In this document: positions 34,109-45,554 of the stretch, one piece after another | Layout of the letters: each line of letters opens with the position of its first letter | Position numbering within the stretch: the first letter of the stretch is position 1 | From: Rhypophila decipiens | Lineage: Eukaryota; Ascomycota; Sordariomycetes; Sordariales; Naviculisporaceae | Reading direction: 5' to 3' | Length of the DNA: 64,000 nt | Assembly (NCBI GenBank): GCA_033297075.1 | Contig: MU858235.1 | Coordinates: forward strand, 1-64,000 | Notes under the pieces: model-generated | Database searches by the model: none | What the model saw: the letters and a program-made list of their open reading frames with translations, nothing else | Told to the model about the DNA's origin: nothing | Position numbers and translations under genes: made by a program

Positions 34109-36353
34109 ATGGACAATCCAACTGCTGCAGCAGACGAATTTGCGAGACGGTTCATCGACTCAAGGGCATCGCGGATCCATAGCACGTTTGGTGTTGAATC
34201 CCACTTCAACACATCGACCTCCAAATACGAGCTCAAGGATGTTTAGTAAGTGACACACATAACATCACAGCAACAGGACTAACTTCGCGCGCAGCCATTT
34301 AACAAAGACCTTGGAGCAAGTCAAGGAGACGGCGCCAGAACTGATCGACGATCTTGAGATCGACCCCACAGACTGCACCTGGGAGGATGTTCTCGTTGAG
34401 GTAGAAAGGGCCCGTGATGCGGCCAATAGCTGTGAGAGAAGGAGCAGGAAGCTGTATCGCCGGCCCTTCAAGTGGCTGGGGGATTATGCCCACATGATCA
34501 GCCCAGGACTGTCCGCCTTCCCTGACGAGTTTGGCGTCATTCATGGCGGGTTGGCCGTTGTTTTGAGTATTGCTCGCCATCGTGAGCAGGTGAGGTTTAA
34601 ACTCCTCCGGGCGATCGAGACCATACCCAACGCCATTCATGCTGCCCAGAGCAAAGAGAGAAATTTCTCCATGGACGAGACGAGTCTGGAGAGCATACGG
34701 CTCCACAGGTGCCTCGATGACATGAGACGGACGCTCCTGAGGATCCTCCCTGAATTGATCAAAAAGCTGAACCCAGAAACAATCTGTGAGTGCAAAGAAT
34801 GAACACCACTATTGTCTGATATTCACGCTAACATGAACATCACTGCAGTTGGCAAAGCCGCCAATGTCGTCAAAGGAGCCAATGTGGACCAGCTTTTGGC
34901 TGAGATTTGCAACAGTGCCGAAAGGGTTTCTGTCTGTGCTCGAGGTCTGGGCGATGACAGAGACACACGCACAGCTGCTACTGTTGTGGAAACACACGAC
35001 ATTGTGATTCGAACGAGGGGCGGGGTGGACCACCTCCAGACCCAAGTCGCCGAAGTGTTGAGGCGCCAGCAATCACTGCAGAGCCAGCTTGAGGCCATAT
35101 CGGGGAAGAACTGGTTGTTTCAGTTTCTCAAAGAGTACTCAAGTACGTGCACTTCTGACCAGTACCTCATCTCCATACCCCATTCCAGTTCGCTAACCCA
35201 TCTTGAACTACAAACAGAACCCGAACTGCATCGAAAGCTCGATCCAGAGTCTACAAGACCTTCACAGACCCGCCCGGTCGATGGTACTGCACCAGCACTA
35301 ACCACGACTGCCTTTGAGCTACTCGATATCCTCTCAGTTGATCACCTGACCTCACTCAACGATGAGACCATCATCCTGAGACGCGGCCGAAGTCTCCCGG
35401 ATGATGCCCTCTGCCGATCCGCCTCTATGATCCAGACGCGCGAGGTCCAGAACTTGCTACACTACCCAGAGCCGGGAGTTGTGGCGGTAGATGGGTGTGC
35501 CGACCGTGCACAAGTCGCAAAGATTTCGCCCATTTCTTTTGTTTGCGCAAATCTGGCCCAAGCCTTGAGGCAGAATCTCAATCCCGTGCTGGCTTTCTTT
35601 TGCGGTCAGCACGTGAACTTTCATCCCAATGATGACTTGCAAGGTCCCCAAGGACTGGTCAGGGGCTTACTCAGTCAGTTAATATTGGTACTGGTGCAAA
35701 ATGGCTGGATGGGAGAAGCAGAGGGTATTGCGCTGCCCGTTGATTCATCATCCGGAAGACCAAGCGACACAACTCAACATTTCTTTCACGGGACCGATCA
35801 CCCTGGTGGGTACCAAGAGGATTACTCTGACAGCGACGGCATGGTCCTCAGTCTACCAGATCTATGTCAACATTTCCACAGCCTATTGAGGCTTATTCCG
35901 CCAGACACGTTTGTCTTTTGTATCGTGGACGGAATATCATATTACGAAAGAGACATTTGGAGACGAGACTATGACCAGGTTCTGACCATGTTCGGCGACA
36001 TCGTGACCGACTCGACACTGGCTTGTCTCTTCAAGATACTCTTGACGAGCCCAACAAACAAAATGCAACTGCCGCATGATGTTATACCACATCAGAAGGT
36101 CGAGCTGAGGCGTGTGAAGATTGGTCAAGCTGGCGGTCTGGGAGCTGGCTTCGGCAGGGACATGAGGATGGCTGGTGAACATGCCAGTGATTCGGGACCT
36201 TCGTATCGGGACGAGACATTTGCTGGGAATCTCGACGGTCACAGTGGTTTCGATGCTTACGGATATCATCCGGGCCAAGACGAGTACACAGGTGGAATGG
36301 AATTCGGCCACCACCCAGAGAGCCCGTTGATCGCCCAGTACGGACAAGTCTAG
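34109..36353 (+). CDS. DUF7708-like / STAND-like protein lacking a P-loop
   Basis: Four exons: 34109-34245, 34295-34785, 34849-35142 and 35218-36353; 2058 nt, 685 aa. All introns have consensus donors (GTAAGT, GTGAGT, GTACGT) and CTAAC-like branch points. Residues 1-210 resemble the helical N-terminal domain (DUF7708 type) that precedes NACHT/STAND NTPases in fungi. A coiled-coil-like segment follows (TQVAEVLRRQQSLQSQLEAI). The C-terminal half looks like a NACHT remnant: the strand VVAVDGCADRAQVAK sits where a P-loop is expected but has no GxxxxGK[ST], whereas a Walker-B-like FVFCIVDGISYYE is kept. No WD40 or ankyrin repeats follow. It may be a regulatory pseudo-NTPase. The third intron (75 nt) is in frame and could be retained. 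Confidence 0.7.
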
Positions 36354-36534
36354 GGACCAGATGTGTTCGTAAGCCACGGAAATTCGTCCTTTTATTTGTA
36401 GTTCTTGTATGTAATTACATGCGTTTCCATGTTTATTCCCTTGCATCGTCCACTCGCCTTTGGATGGCGGGAACTTCGTGAAAGTACCTTTACAAAACAA
36501 TGCGCATCTCCCTTTAAATGCCGTACCCGCCACT

Positions 36535-36834
36535 TCATGTTACCGACCTGGTCCTTGCACTTTCAACGTTATGATCGTTATCTATGTTCAACACCGCGTT
36601 CTGGGTCTCTGTCCCTGCAAAAGTCGACCATTAAACGTTAGCAAGTAAGCGCTTAGAGGATTGGATAAAAGAAAAGGCGGAAAAGAAAAGCCAGAGAGAG
36701 TAAACTGTGCCCGCTGTACCTCGAAGAACCCAATGCTTGTGAACAAGCCATCCTACGGGGGCAAGAACGATTGTTACTAAGAGAATGCAGAGAGTGATGA
36801 TGGCGGAAGTTGACCACGTCTCGGAGGTTCCCAT
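36535..36834 (-). CDS. Small single-pass membrane protein, 64 aa
   Basis: Exons 36834-36720 and 36614-36535 join in phase 1 across a 105-nt intron with CTAAC branch and TTTTGCAG acceptor; 195 nt in total. The N-terminal half is a membrane helix (AIITLCILLVTIVLAPVGWLV) followed by a short polar tail ending at TGA 36537-36535. It is convergent with the STAND-like gene, whose stop is only about 180 nt away. Not recognised; support is a clean splice structure and hydrophobicity only. Confidence 0.4.
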
Positions 36835-37727
36835 GTTTTTGTCCTGGTGTTTCCGCTTATCAGCAGTGTTTGGAAATTGTGCAAGGCTGCTAAGGCATAC
36901 GGAAGAAGAAGGAAGGAATGGTGATTCTAGTGGTGAATTTGTTGGCGGTTTCGAGGTGGTCTGCCTTGATAGTACCTCTGGTAGTTTTGGGTGAAGTGTG
37001 ACTGGTTTATATTGGTGTGCTCTTGAGCAGAGTGTTACCGTGGTGATAAGTGGGCGAAAAGCAAGATAATTATGAATTTGGCTTTGGGATGTCCTAAATT
37101 CTCATACGATTTTGGAAGATCAGCTTTTCCTCTCCCAGCTCTGGTTATTTATACTCAAGTACAGGACTGCCAGCTGTTTGGAGAGTCTTTAGCTCTCTGA
37201 CCAGAGTGCAAGAAGTTGAAGATCTGGAATCGGAACTAAGGACCAACAGATAAAGCCAATCATATGCTCTTATTACGACCGGGAGTTCCCAATCAGGAAA
37301 GTTGGGGGTCGTTTTGGGAACCGGGAGTAAATGATTGGCCGGCGACGTCGATCTCAGAAAACGCCTCACACACCCCTCTGCTCCGGGTCGTCGGAGGGTT
37401 TCCGGAGCTAGTCCTTCTAGAGTAACCGGGTATTTTTGTGAGTTCCTACTGGCCATTCCATCTGCACTATTTCTTGTTGTGTCTTTGCGCAGGTATATCG
37501 ACTGGTAAGCGTGGTATGGACAAGGTCACAGTTACCAGCCATTTCGGCGACTCATCTTAATCTCACCCTACCCTTCTCCTTCAGCTCGGCTTCTCTCATA
37601 GTAGTATTCCATTTACCTTCTACGTTTTTGAACTGTGGTCAATTCCTGTTGCGCACCAGAGTCCCAAGTTTCCCTTGTTGATTCCAGTGTCCCCTCTCAG
37701 TTCTATTTTCACCTTAGACTGCAGACC
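36835..37727. other. Intergenic
   Basis: Upstream of the small membrane protein and of the zinc-cluster locus. No gene seen. Confidence 0.45.
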
Positions 37728-40146
37728 ATGGATGCAGACCCGAGCACCATGGACCTCGATCTTTCCTTCGACGAAGAGATCGCAGTTGGTTGGGAGGATT
37801 CTTTTCAAGGTCAAACCCAAAGCATCGAACTTCAACAGGGCGATTACGGTACAGTGAACTTGTACTTGTCCGCTCAAGGTGATTTGGATCATGGCTGTGG
37901 ACCCCACCATCATTCTCAGACCTGTTCATGTATTGAGCAGAATCGGAACCAGGTGTCGCCCGCTGCGACGGCGCTTGACAGTTTCTATGTGGCTCCGAAC
38001 CCATCTCCCTCTCACGTCATGTTGCACAATCCGCAGTGCCCTCCCTGCACCCGATATTTCGCCGACCGGGACCCTCAACGTGAACACCTTGACATCGCCG
38101 GGGAATTTTATACCGAGCGAGGTGACGATTGGGCCGATGTTCTCATCGTCGTCACCCCTTGGACTTTCCCTCCTGCTAGCTCCGGACCCGACCGGACACT
38201 CATGGGCATCGACGGTAGGTAGCACCCTGTCCGACTCTGCGCTGGTTGAATACAGCGGTCAACATCTTCCCCAGTCGCGTTCTCAACGCCTCTCATAATC
38301 CGCGGCATTACATGTTTCTACTCTACCACCAAAACATCGCGCTATCAAGCCGAAGTCAGTTCTTGCTTTGCCTTCATCAACCACTGTTACGAGAGGACAA
38401 GACGACACACGTATCTTGCGACCTGAGCCGCCAAGTCGGTTGCGAGTTGATGGCGAGGTAGAAAGAGCTTTAACGCGGAAACGCCGTCGTTCTCCCAGTC
38501 CCAACACCAAGCGAGCTAAAGTCCGTATGGAATATTATATCAACTGCTTTCAGGGCGATCTGCGCCCCTTGCGTTGTCCTGATCCGGGACCGAAGACACG
38601 GACCAGATCAGCAAAAGTGTGCTTCAGGTGTCAGGATCAGAAGCTCAAGGTGAGCATATATGGTTACCAACAAGGGATGCAATAGCGTGACTAACCATCC
38701 GTTTCCCAGTGTGAAGGTGGCTTTCCCTGCAAGAAATGTTGTGATGTTGCGAGGAGAGGTAGGGTCCGAGTCAAGTACGAGCTCCCATGCATCGATGCCG
38801 ATTTGCATGCTCTGAATCCTTTCTTCGATCTTTGTAAGTTTCAATATACACTGAACAAGGCCAAGTCATTCTGATGGCTTGGTGTCCATCGACCTCTAAC
38901 TAATCAAAACCTTTGATAGTAATTCACCGATGGGGAGACATGAAATCAGTGTCAGAAGTAAATAAGTTCATGCAAGCCCAACCATGAGGGCCTCACCTAG
39001 AAAGCCACGAAGACATTGAGTGCTACAACATCAGTTTCGAGGCCAGGGGAAGTGGATGGCATAATCACAAAAAACCATCGCCCATAACTGCTACTCGCTG
39101 GGCGATCTCACGTTTTTCGCATTTCTCCTCGACAGGAACTCCGGGATTCTTGAAGAAGTCCACCACCTCAGCCGGCCCACCTAGATATGGAGTCGTGTCA
39201 AAGCCAGTCATAAACCTAGGCCGTATCAAGAGCCCAGCATACGCAGCCGAAATTAAAATTTCATCCACACTACTCGGAGCCATTCATCTTCCTCGGCGAA
39301 GTAGCTGGCCGATACGTATCTATCCCTCCACATGATATATACGTGTTGAGATTCTATTCGGTGGCGAAGTGTCTTGGATTCTCCGCAGACATTTTGAAAC
39401 AATGGAAGACTTGTCCAGCCGACATCAAACCTCATCGAAAGATCGGACTGGGCCTAGTTCTCATCGCCTTGCTCATCGGCGCCGAGCATAGAGGAACATA
39501 TATCTTGGACTCGCTCAGACTCAAGTTTGAGCAAAAGTCTTTCGGCAACTTGGAAACGATTGGGGAGCACTTGACGAGGATCGTCGGGTTCATCTGCCGC
39601 GGTATGACGACCATGAATCACCTGCGACTGTGCCTGCGACATTTCCTACGAAAGCTATTCGGAAATGGGCAACTCCCTCAGGAATTTTGGGAACTGGTCG
39701 TGGACATATTCGGCCACTTCGATGACCAGCTAGACCCGGCGACTTTTACTCCGGGTCATAGGGATCTGGACGAGACGAGGATACGACAGCAACTATTTCA
39801 ACGACTACAGAAGTATTTGCTGGATTCGTTCCCAAATTCGCCGCCACAGAACTTTGGTGTCACGAAGGAGGAATTTGATCGTAGAGTAGCCTACCTGGGA
39901 TGCGAAGATCTTCCAAAGGACACCGGCCCGGTGGGAGCGAGGAGGATGAAAGAATGCCTCATTGGCACCAAAGGCACGTCGCCGCGATACTTGGACGATC
40001 ACGGGCTCAGGGAATTTGTGCAAGGGCTTGAAAAAAGTGGAGATTCTACACTGAAAAGAGCTGCCAGCGATCCATATCAGATTTCAGGGGACAGTACATA
40101 TGACACAGCCTTCAAGTACTTGTTTTTGAAATGGATGGAGGGATAA
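37728..40146 (+). CDS. Zinc-cluster (C6-like) transcription-factor locus, splice structure unresolved
   Basis: Exon 1 (37728-38214) encodes an acidic N-terminus and a Cys/His-containing region. It joins with a good intron to 38275-38426 (212 aa, ending at TGA). In the next frame, from about 38335, a basic stretch (RKRRRSPSPNTKRAK) leads to a six-cysteine cluster CFRCQDQKLK|CEGGFPCKKC...LPC that is itself split by an intron (38650-38709). A further exon is 38710-38833. After that, meaningful coding passes through at least two other frames (about 39060-39170 and 39230-40146, the latter a helical C-terminal region without domain match). Either small introns or a frameshift connect them. The spacing C-x2-C-x6-C-x5-C-x2-C fits a fungal DNA-binding zinc cluster. 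It may be partly degenerate. Confidence 0.45.
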
Positions 40147-40315
40147 GATGGCCGTTGTAGCTATATCCGGACAGGACTCATTTTTTTTATAACGTTAAAT
40201 CAACTTGGACATTTATACTTCTTAAAACATAAGTCATCTTACTCGCTCAAACGAATACCAAGAAACTTTTCCAGGTGAGTCCAATAGCCATGGCCTGACC
40301 AGAGAGGACTTTGTG

Positions 40316-41661
40316 CTAGTCAAGTTTGGCCGGGCGAGATCCAGCCACCCAAACCTCCTCCATAGGAAAGTTATTCTGACTATCAACCCCCTGACAAGTA
40401 ACGTTATGCCACGGATAACTCTGCGACCAAAAGTAGATACTACCCCTTTGGATATCACATTTTATAGGTATTGATACTGATCCGCGGGCGGTCAAGTCTT
40501 TGCTGCACAACACACCATCACCTGTTAGCTTCGACTTCCTTGCACGAGAAGATGACAGAAAATGGGAAAAGGAACTTACGATCCCCCATGGATATTACAC
40601 CCCCAGCTCTGCTCAACTCTCAATTCCAGCCCTTCCTCGTCCCCGCCTGAATCCGAGTCCCTAATAACATCAACAACCTCAAGCCAAGTCTGCATGTGTC
40701 TCACCAACCCAAAATTCGCCGGCCATTCAGCTAAGTCACAAAGTATCTCTTGTCTCCATTTCCCACTTGTCTCGTCAGTAGTAACATTAAAAGGATACCA
40801 ATACCTCAACCAGCCCTTGCAGTACGTGCCCGTCTTCCACATGAAGTTCATGAGCCGTAATTCCACCCCGACGCCGTTGACAGGGCAGTTTGAAGGTGGC
40901 GGCTGGGGTGTTTCCACGCCAGGCGTGCAAGGGATTTCCATGTCCCAGTAGCGTACGCTGATGATGGCCCACTGGCGATCTTCGTTTGGGAGGGAGGCGA
41001 TAGAGGAGGTATCATCTGCCTGGCATTCTTTGATCTGTGAGGGCATCCACACCATTGGCACGGCGGGGGAGAGGAGGATTCCGTGCATGTAAGTTGTGCG
41101 ATGGATTGAGAGGCATTCCGCAGAATCTGAAGATAAGCATTGTACCGGGATGGAGCCGGACGCTGTCGCGGTGAATTTTGTTCTGGACAGTGTCAGATTA
41201 GTCAACGGCTTGACATCAAGTTTTGTTCTTGGGCCTGCGAAGTGGCCTACTAACCGAACGGGAGTACGACCATCCGACCTCTTGTCGTCATCGCAGAACC
41301 AGCTCTGGTTGAATGCAATGGACATGGAGCCATTCGTTAGAGATGCTGTCACGTTGGTACTGACCCCATCATCGCCATCATTATCATTATCATGCCCCGT
41401 GGCGGCGACTCTCGGGCTACAATGTCCAGCCTCACAATGAATGACGGCCGAGTAGCGATTCGCTTGATTAGTCAGACGGAGAGCAGCCTTCTTGGCGAGA
41501 GAGCTATACTGCAATTTCTCGAGGGTCCATATAAGAGGCGCGAAGCGGGAGGAGGCGTCGGTGCAGTTTCTGTTTACTGTCGAAGCGGTGGCTGCTGTCG
41601 TCGCTGTCACAGCTGTATTAAACACCACGAGGGCCAAGGCAGCCCGCTGAGGAAGCATCAT
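40316..41661 (-). CDS. Secreted glycoprotein of unknown function
   Basis: Exons 41661-40580 and 40502-40316 (phase-2 intron, GTAAGT donor, TTGTGCAG acceptor); 1269 nt, 422 aa. The signal peptide is MMLPQRAALALVVFNTAVTA. The mature protein has many N-x-S/T sites (for example NVTASLTNGS, NLT, NVT), about ten or more cysteines, and Trp-rich segments (RYWDMEIPC, GWLRYWYPF, EQSWGC), suggesting a compact extracellular beta-rich protein. The last exon adds FWSQSYPWHNVTCQG. No known enzyme motif was recognised. It sits next to two other secreted-protein genes on the same strand. Confidence 0.65.
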
Positions 41662-42068
41662 TTACTGCTGTTCTCGTTGAAATATAACTATCTTGATAAT
41701 CCCTTTAGAGTTGAAACAAGACTTTTTATTTGTTTGCTCTTGGTATGGGGTGGTGAGGGTGTGCTGAGATAACGTACTTATCGTCTGCTCGCTCCTTCCC
41801 GGGTAAATCGAACATTGCTACACCTTATGACCTTGTGTGTATGTAATTATTCCCATCCGTGTAACCAAAAGCTATAATGCTAGATTCAGCCATGGAACGC
41901 GACTGGTGAAAGAATCCTCCGGACTCCGGGCAGTATATGGCAATTTTAAGCGAGTGACATTGACAAAGTTATCAGACGCAAAATTGCGTTGCTTGGTGTA
42001 TAGTCTGTTTTTTGTGCAGTAAACAATAGGAGTATAATAATCAGACAATCGAACGCTGTCTAAACCTC
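41662..42068. other. Intergenic
   Basis: Promoter side of the secreted glycoprotein gene. No feature seen. Confidence 0.45.
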
Positions 42069-43136
42069 TCAAAGAGGATCCTCAAAGAATTTGAGCCCCA
42101 CCCCCGTGTTCGACGTGTCTCCGGGGACATTGGCGCGAGTATACGTGGTTGATCCCCACCAGACAAAACTTCCCGAATACCATGCCCGATTTCCCCAGCT
42201 ATACGGTGTTCCCTTTTTCACACCGTGGAAGATGAAAGGTATATGGTTCGTCCCGCCGGGGCTCTTTTTCACCTCGCCGTCGGGCAGGACAAAGGTGTGA
42301 TGGCCCGGTCCGTCAATCCACAGCGTAGCATCCCAACCCTTCATCATGCGGTCCTTTTTCGACCCGAATATGCAGCCATTAGACTTGTACCAGTCCCAGA
42401 CATACGTCGGATCACCGCCCTTCTTCAGCCGCAAGTCGGCGAGACAGTAGTTATCCGTCCAGCTACCACTTGCCGAGTAAACAATGTGAAGTTGGCCATT
42501 CGGATCGACAATCGGCTGGGGCCCTTCGTTGATCCCCTCCGTCTCCCACTTCTCTCTCGGCTGAGAAATGATATACCTCGGTCCAACAGGCTCAGTAGGC
42601 GAGCGCATCCGACACAGATACAAATACTGCTCGTTGCTCTTTTGCTCGCTCTCCCAGCCTGACCAAACAAACCACCCCTGGCCCTGATAAAAGAAATATG
42701 TGCCGTCAATAGCCCACTGATCATCCGGCAGAGCGAGCTTCTGCTCTTTCGTGTACGGCGCGCCGCTCAGGGGCGCCGAGTTGGCCGTGATGACGTACAT
42801 CCTGTGCTTGGCATCTTTTCCGGCGGAGAAGTAGATGTACGTCCTGTTTTGCTCCATGACGATATCGGGGGCCCAGATGTCGCCTAGTGTGTCTTCCCAT
42901 ACCCTGACGCGGCGGACGTTGGACGCGCCGAGACCTTCGATTGATGAGGCCTCGCGAACCCAGATCCCGCCTTCTGCTGACTCGGCGGAGTAGTAGGTGT
43001 TTCCTACTCGGAGGGCGGTGGGGTCTGCGCCGCCGCGGATCATTTTTGCTTGAGTAGTTGGTGTGAAGAAGGTTAGGAAGAGAAGGACTGCTGAGATTAA
43101 GAGGCCGATGGGCCTTTGTTGATATAAGGGGCCCAT
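42069..43136 (-). CDS. Secreted GH43-family glycoside hydrolase
   Basis: Single exon, 355 aa. The start at 43136 gives a strong signal peptide (MGPLYQQRPIGLLISAVLLF). It begins directly with the GH43 N-terminal signature GGADPTALRVGNTYY, where Asp38 is the expected general base. WAPDIV carries the pKa-modulating Asp, and NEGPQPIV carries the likely catalytic Glu. The protein is a single five-bladed propeller without an accessory module. GH43 enzymes release arabinose or xylose from plant cell-wall arabinan or xylan; this one looks closest to secreted exo-alpha-L-arabinofuranosidase-type members, but the subfamily is uncertain. Confidence 0.88.
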   Translation of the reverse strand: MGPLYQQRPIGLLISAVLLFLTFFTPTTQAKMIRGGADPTALRVGNTYYSAESAEGGIWVREASSIEGLGASNVRRVRVWEDTLGDIWAPDIVMEQNRTYIYFSAGKDAKHRMYVITANSAPLSGAPYTKEQKLALPDDQWAIDGTYFFYQGQGWFVWSGWESEQKSNEQYLYLCRMRSPTEPVGPRYIISQPREKWETEGINEGPQPIVDPNGQLHIVYSASGSWTDNYCLADLRLKKGGDPTYVWDWYKSNGCIFGSKKDRMMKGWDATLWIDGPGHHTFVLPDGEVKKSPGGTNHIPFIFHGVKKGTPYSWGNRAWYSGSFVWWGSTTYTRANVPGDTSNTGVGLKFFEDPL

Positions 43137-44140
43137 TTTGATAGTTTTTGGGGCAAAGAAATGGGGATATGAGGTCAAAAGGAGATAAAGAGCAGACTGA
43201 CATGAACTTCGAGAGCGGATCACCGGGTTAAATAGGCGTGCATGTAGAGGTGGCGTCACCCATGCACGCTTTCTTTATTTTTACCTCCCATAGCATCGCA
43301 ATCTTCCTGCGTAAGCCTGGGGTCGGAATGGGATTTCGGAACGGTGGAGTGGATGGGTCGCTTTAACAGGCTCCTGGCGAGTAATTTCAGCGCATATCGT
43401 TCCGACAGGCACACAGCCGACGTCAGCTTACATATTTGTGCATATCCTTCCCCTGACTGGTAAGGGGCTGACCGCCAACCACCACACACCATCAAGTAGA
43501 AAAAGCTGTGCCAGAGCTGTTGTTTCAAGGTTAGCTACGTTACACGAGCCCCTAGATGGATCCCGAAAGTCTACCCAATAATGCGGGCGTTGAACGACAA
43601 ATCCTGACGGCATAACTATCATCAAGTCTTGTCAGTTGCCATTTACTCGGGTTGGGCAAGAAATAACTGGGTTCAGAGCCTACAGATCAGATCAACAGAT
43701 CAGGAACCACGATTAAGATCCTACGGTATCCCTGACTTTGCCATTTCACAGCCCAAACGGGCCGAGGATGCAGGATATGATTGGTTCCTCCTCGGGTTGC
43801 GGGTATAGCCCATCTTATGCCGAGCTGAGCTTCTTCCTTATTGGTCTTATATCCGAGCTGACCCAATCGGCCACACAGTTGGTTACAGTCGGGGAATTGT
43901 TAGACTTGCGGATAGTCGGACCAGGTAATAAATACGACGTCCACTGTCCATGCCCTACGAGTGATTCTTAATTCAGGTCAACAGGTGGATGGATGTAAGC
44001 AGAATGTAATCACAACTTGGAAGGTCTTCTACTACAAAGATTACCATCTCATTCTATCTTGTACAATATCGCCCTTTCTGCCCCCTTTCCTTTGAAAAAC
44101 CGCCACCCCCAGACATCTTCCACATACTCACCACAGATCC
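43137..44140. other. Intergenic
   Basis: Upstream of the GH43 gene and 3' flank of the DUF1996 gene. No supportable gene. Confidence 0.5.
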
Positions 44141-45554
44141 TTACATACCACCAGGAAGGGTTTGCAGCCCTATTGACAGAAATTAGCACCCTAGTTTCAT
44201 CCAAAAGGGAAAGAAAAAGATAACTCACAGCCATCGTTATTCTCCTTGACCGCATTCTTAACAACGCACTGGTTGGCCTTGGCAAAAGTCTGCGACTTGA
44301 GCTGGCGGCAGTTGGTCGCGAAGCAGGCATTGTCCATGGCCTGCTGGAGGGAATCGCCCTTCCACCCAAAGACATAATCACCGTGCTGGCCGTAGCCCGT
44401 GGTATCGCCGTGGGAGAGGACAAACGGCTGGGTTCCGTCTGTGGGCCAGTCTTCCTTCTTGTTGAAGGCTGATGTGTCCCATACGATCTAGGTTACAAAG
44501 AGCAGAACTCAGTATTTATTTGGCTATGCGAGGAACTTATGATGGATTGACGTACCTCGAGATGGACCTGGGGGATCTTGACCGGGTGAGAGGCAGGGCA
44601 CTTGCCGCCCATGGAGGTGAATGAGGCGGGACCGTCGACGGGGTCGGCGACGTGGTCGACGTGGTTGGGCGTATCGAGGTTCTTGCCGTCCCAGCAGCTA
44701 CATGAGAAAGTCAGCAAACAAAATTCCTGGGTACCTAGGTAACATGAAGTCAAGGGCACACATACATGGGGAAAATGACACTAGACCGCCAGCCACCGGG
44801 GCAGGGCTTGGCGGGGAAACCCTCGGTATCCCGGACAGGGTCGAAGCAAGGCGACATGATGTTGCCCTGGAAGTTGGGTCCATCATAGCAGCGGAAGCAG
44901 CTCTGGGTCCGGCGGCCAAGGTTGGTTGGCGTGCGGCGGGCCGCGTTACCCGAGAACATGCGGAAGCCCTATTGCAGGTATTGATTAGTCGTGTTTAATG
45001 TCGGGATATTGGGAGCAAAACACATACGGGCTTGAAAGCTGTAGTCTGTCCCTTTCCTGGAGAGCTGTAGTAGACCGTCATACCACCGTTCGCCGCGCCA
45101 ATGGCGTCGTTGACCATGATGGGCACGCGCTTGTAGGTGCCGTTCTTGGGAGACTTGTAGTAGACGTTGGCGGTCCAGTAGTTGGAGAAGTCCTCCTCGA
45201 AGGTGCAGCTGGTGCACTTGGCAATCTCGGAGATGTCGCTCATGGGCATGGTGGCGTTGAAAGCGTCCTGAACAACACGCATGTCAGAGGTTACGGACTC
45301 GGGTCATGTTGGAGCCGTGGAAACTTACACCTCCAATGATCTGATGGACATGGGGCGAGGGGATCTTGCCGGGGTCGACGAGTCTGTTCAGGGGCTTGTC
45401 AGTAGTCCGTCTGCCTCGGGCATGAGAGCTGGACGTACGGGTCGATGCGGTCAATGACAATGTTGGAACATCCAAAGCGCAACATGGCACTGCCGCCGCC
45501 AAACTGGGCTTGGGCAACGCCAACAAGGCTGATGAGACTGAGGAGGGACGCCAT
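44141..45554 (-). CDS. Secreted DUF1996-domain protein
   Basis: Seven exons: 45554-45439, 45383-45329, 45267-45028, 44968-44766, 44697-44556, 44487-44229 and 44169-44141; 1044 nt, 347 aa, every junction in frame. The start MASLLSLISLVGVAQAQF is a signal peptide. DUF1996 landmarks run in order: VDPGKIPSPHVHQIIGG, the cysteine pair in AKCTSCTF, MVYYSSP-type strand, ICWDGKNLDTPNH, CPASHPVKIPQVHLE, and the terminal DGWLQTLPGGM. The domain is widespread in secreted fungal proteins, sometimes with WSC modules, none of which follows here. Function is unknown; a cell-wall or glycan-related role is commonly supposed. Confidence 0.88.
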
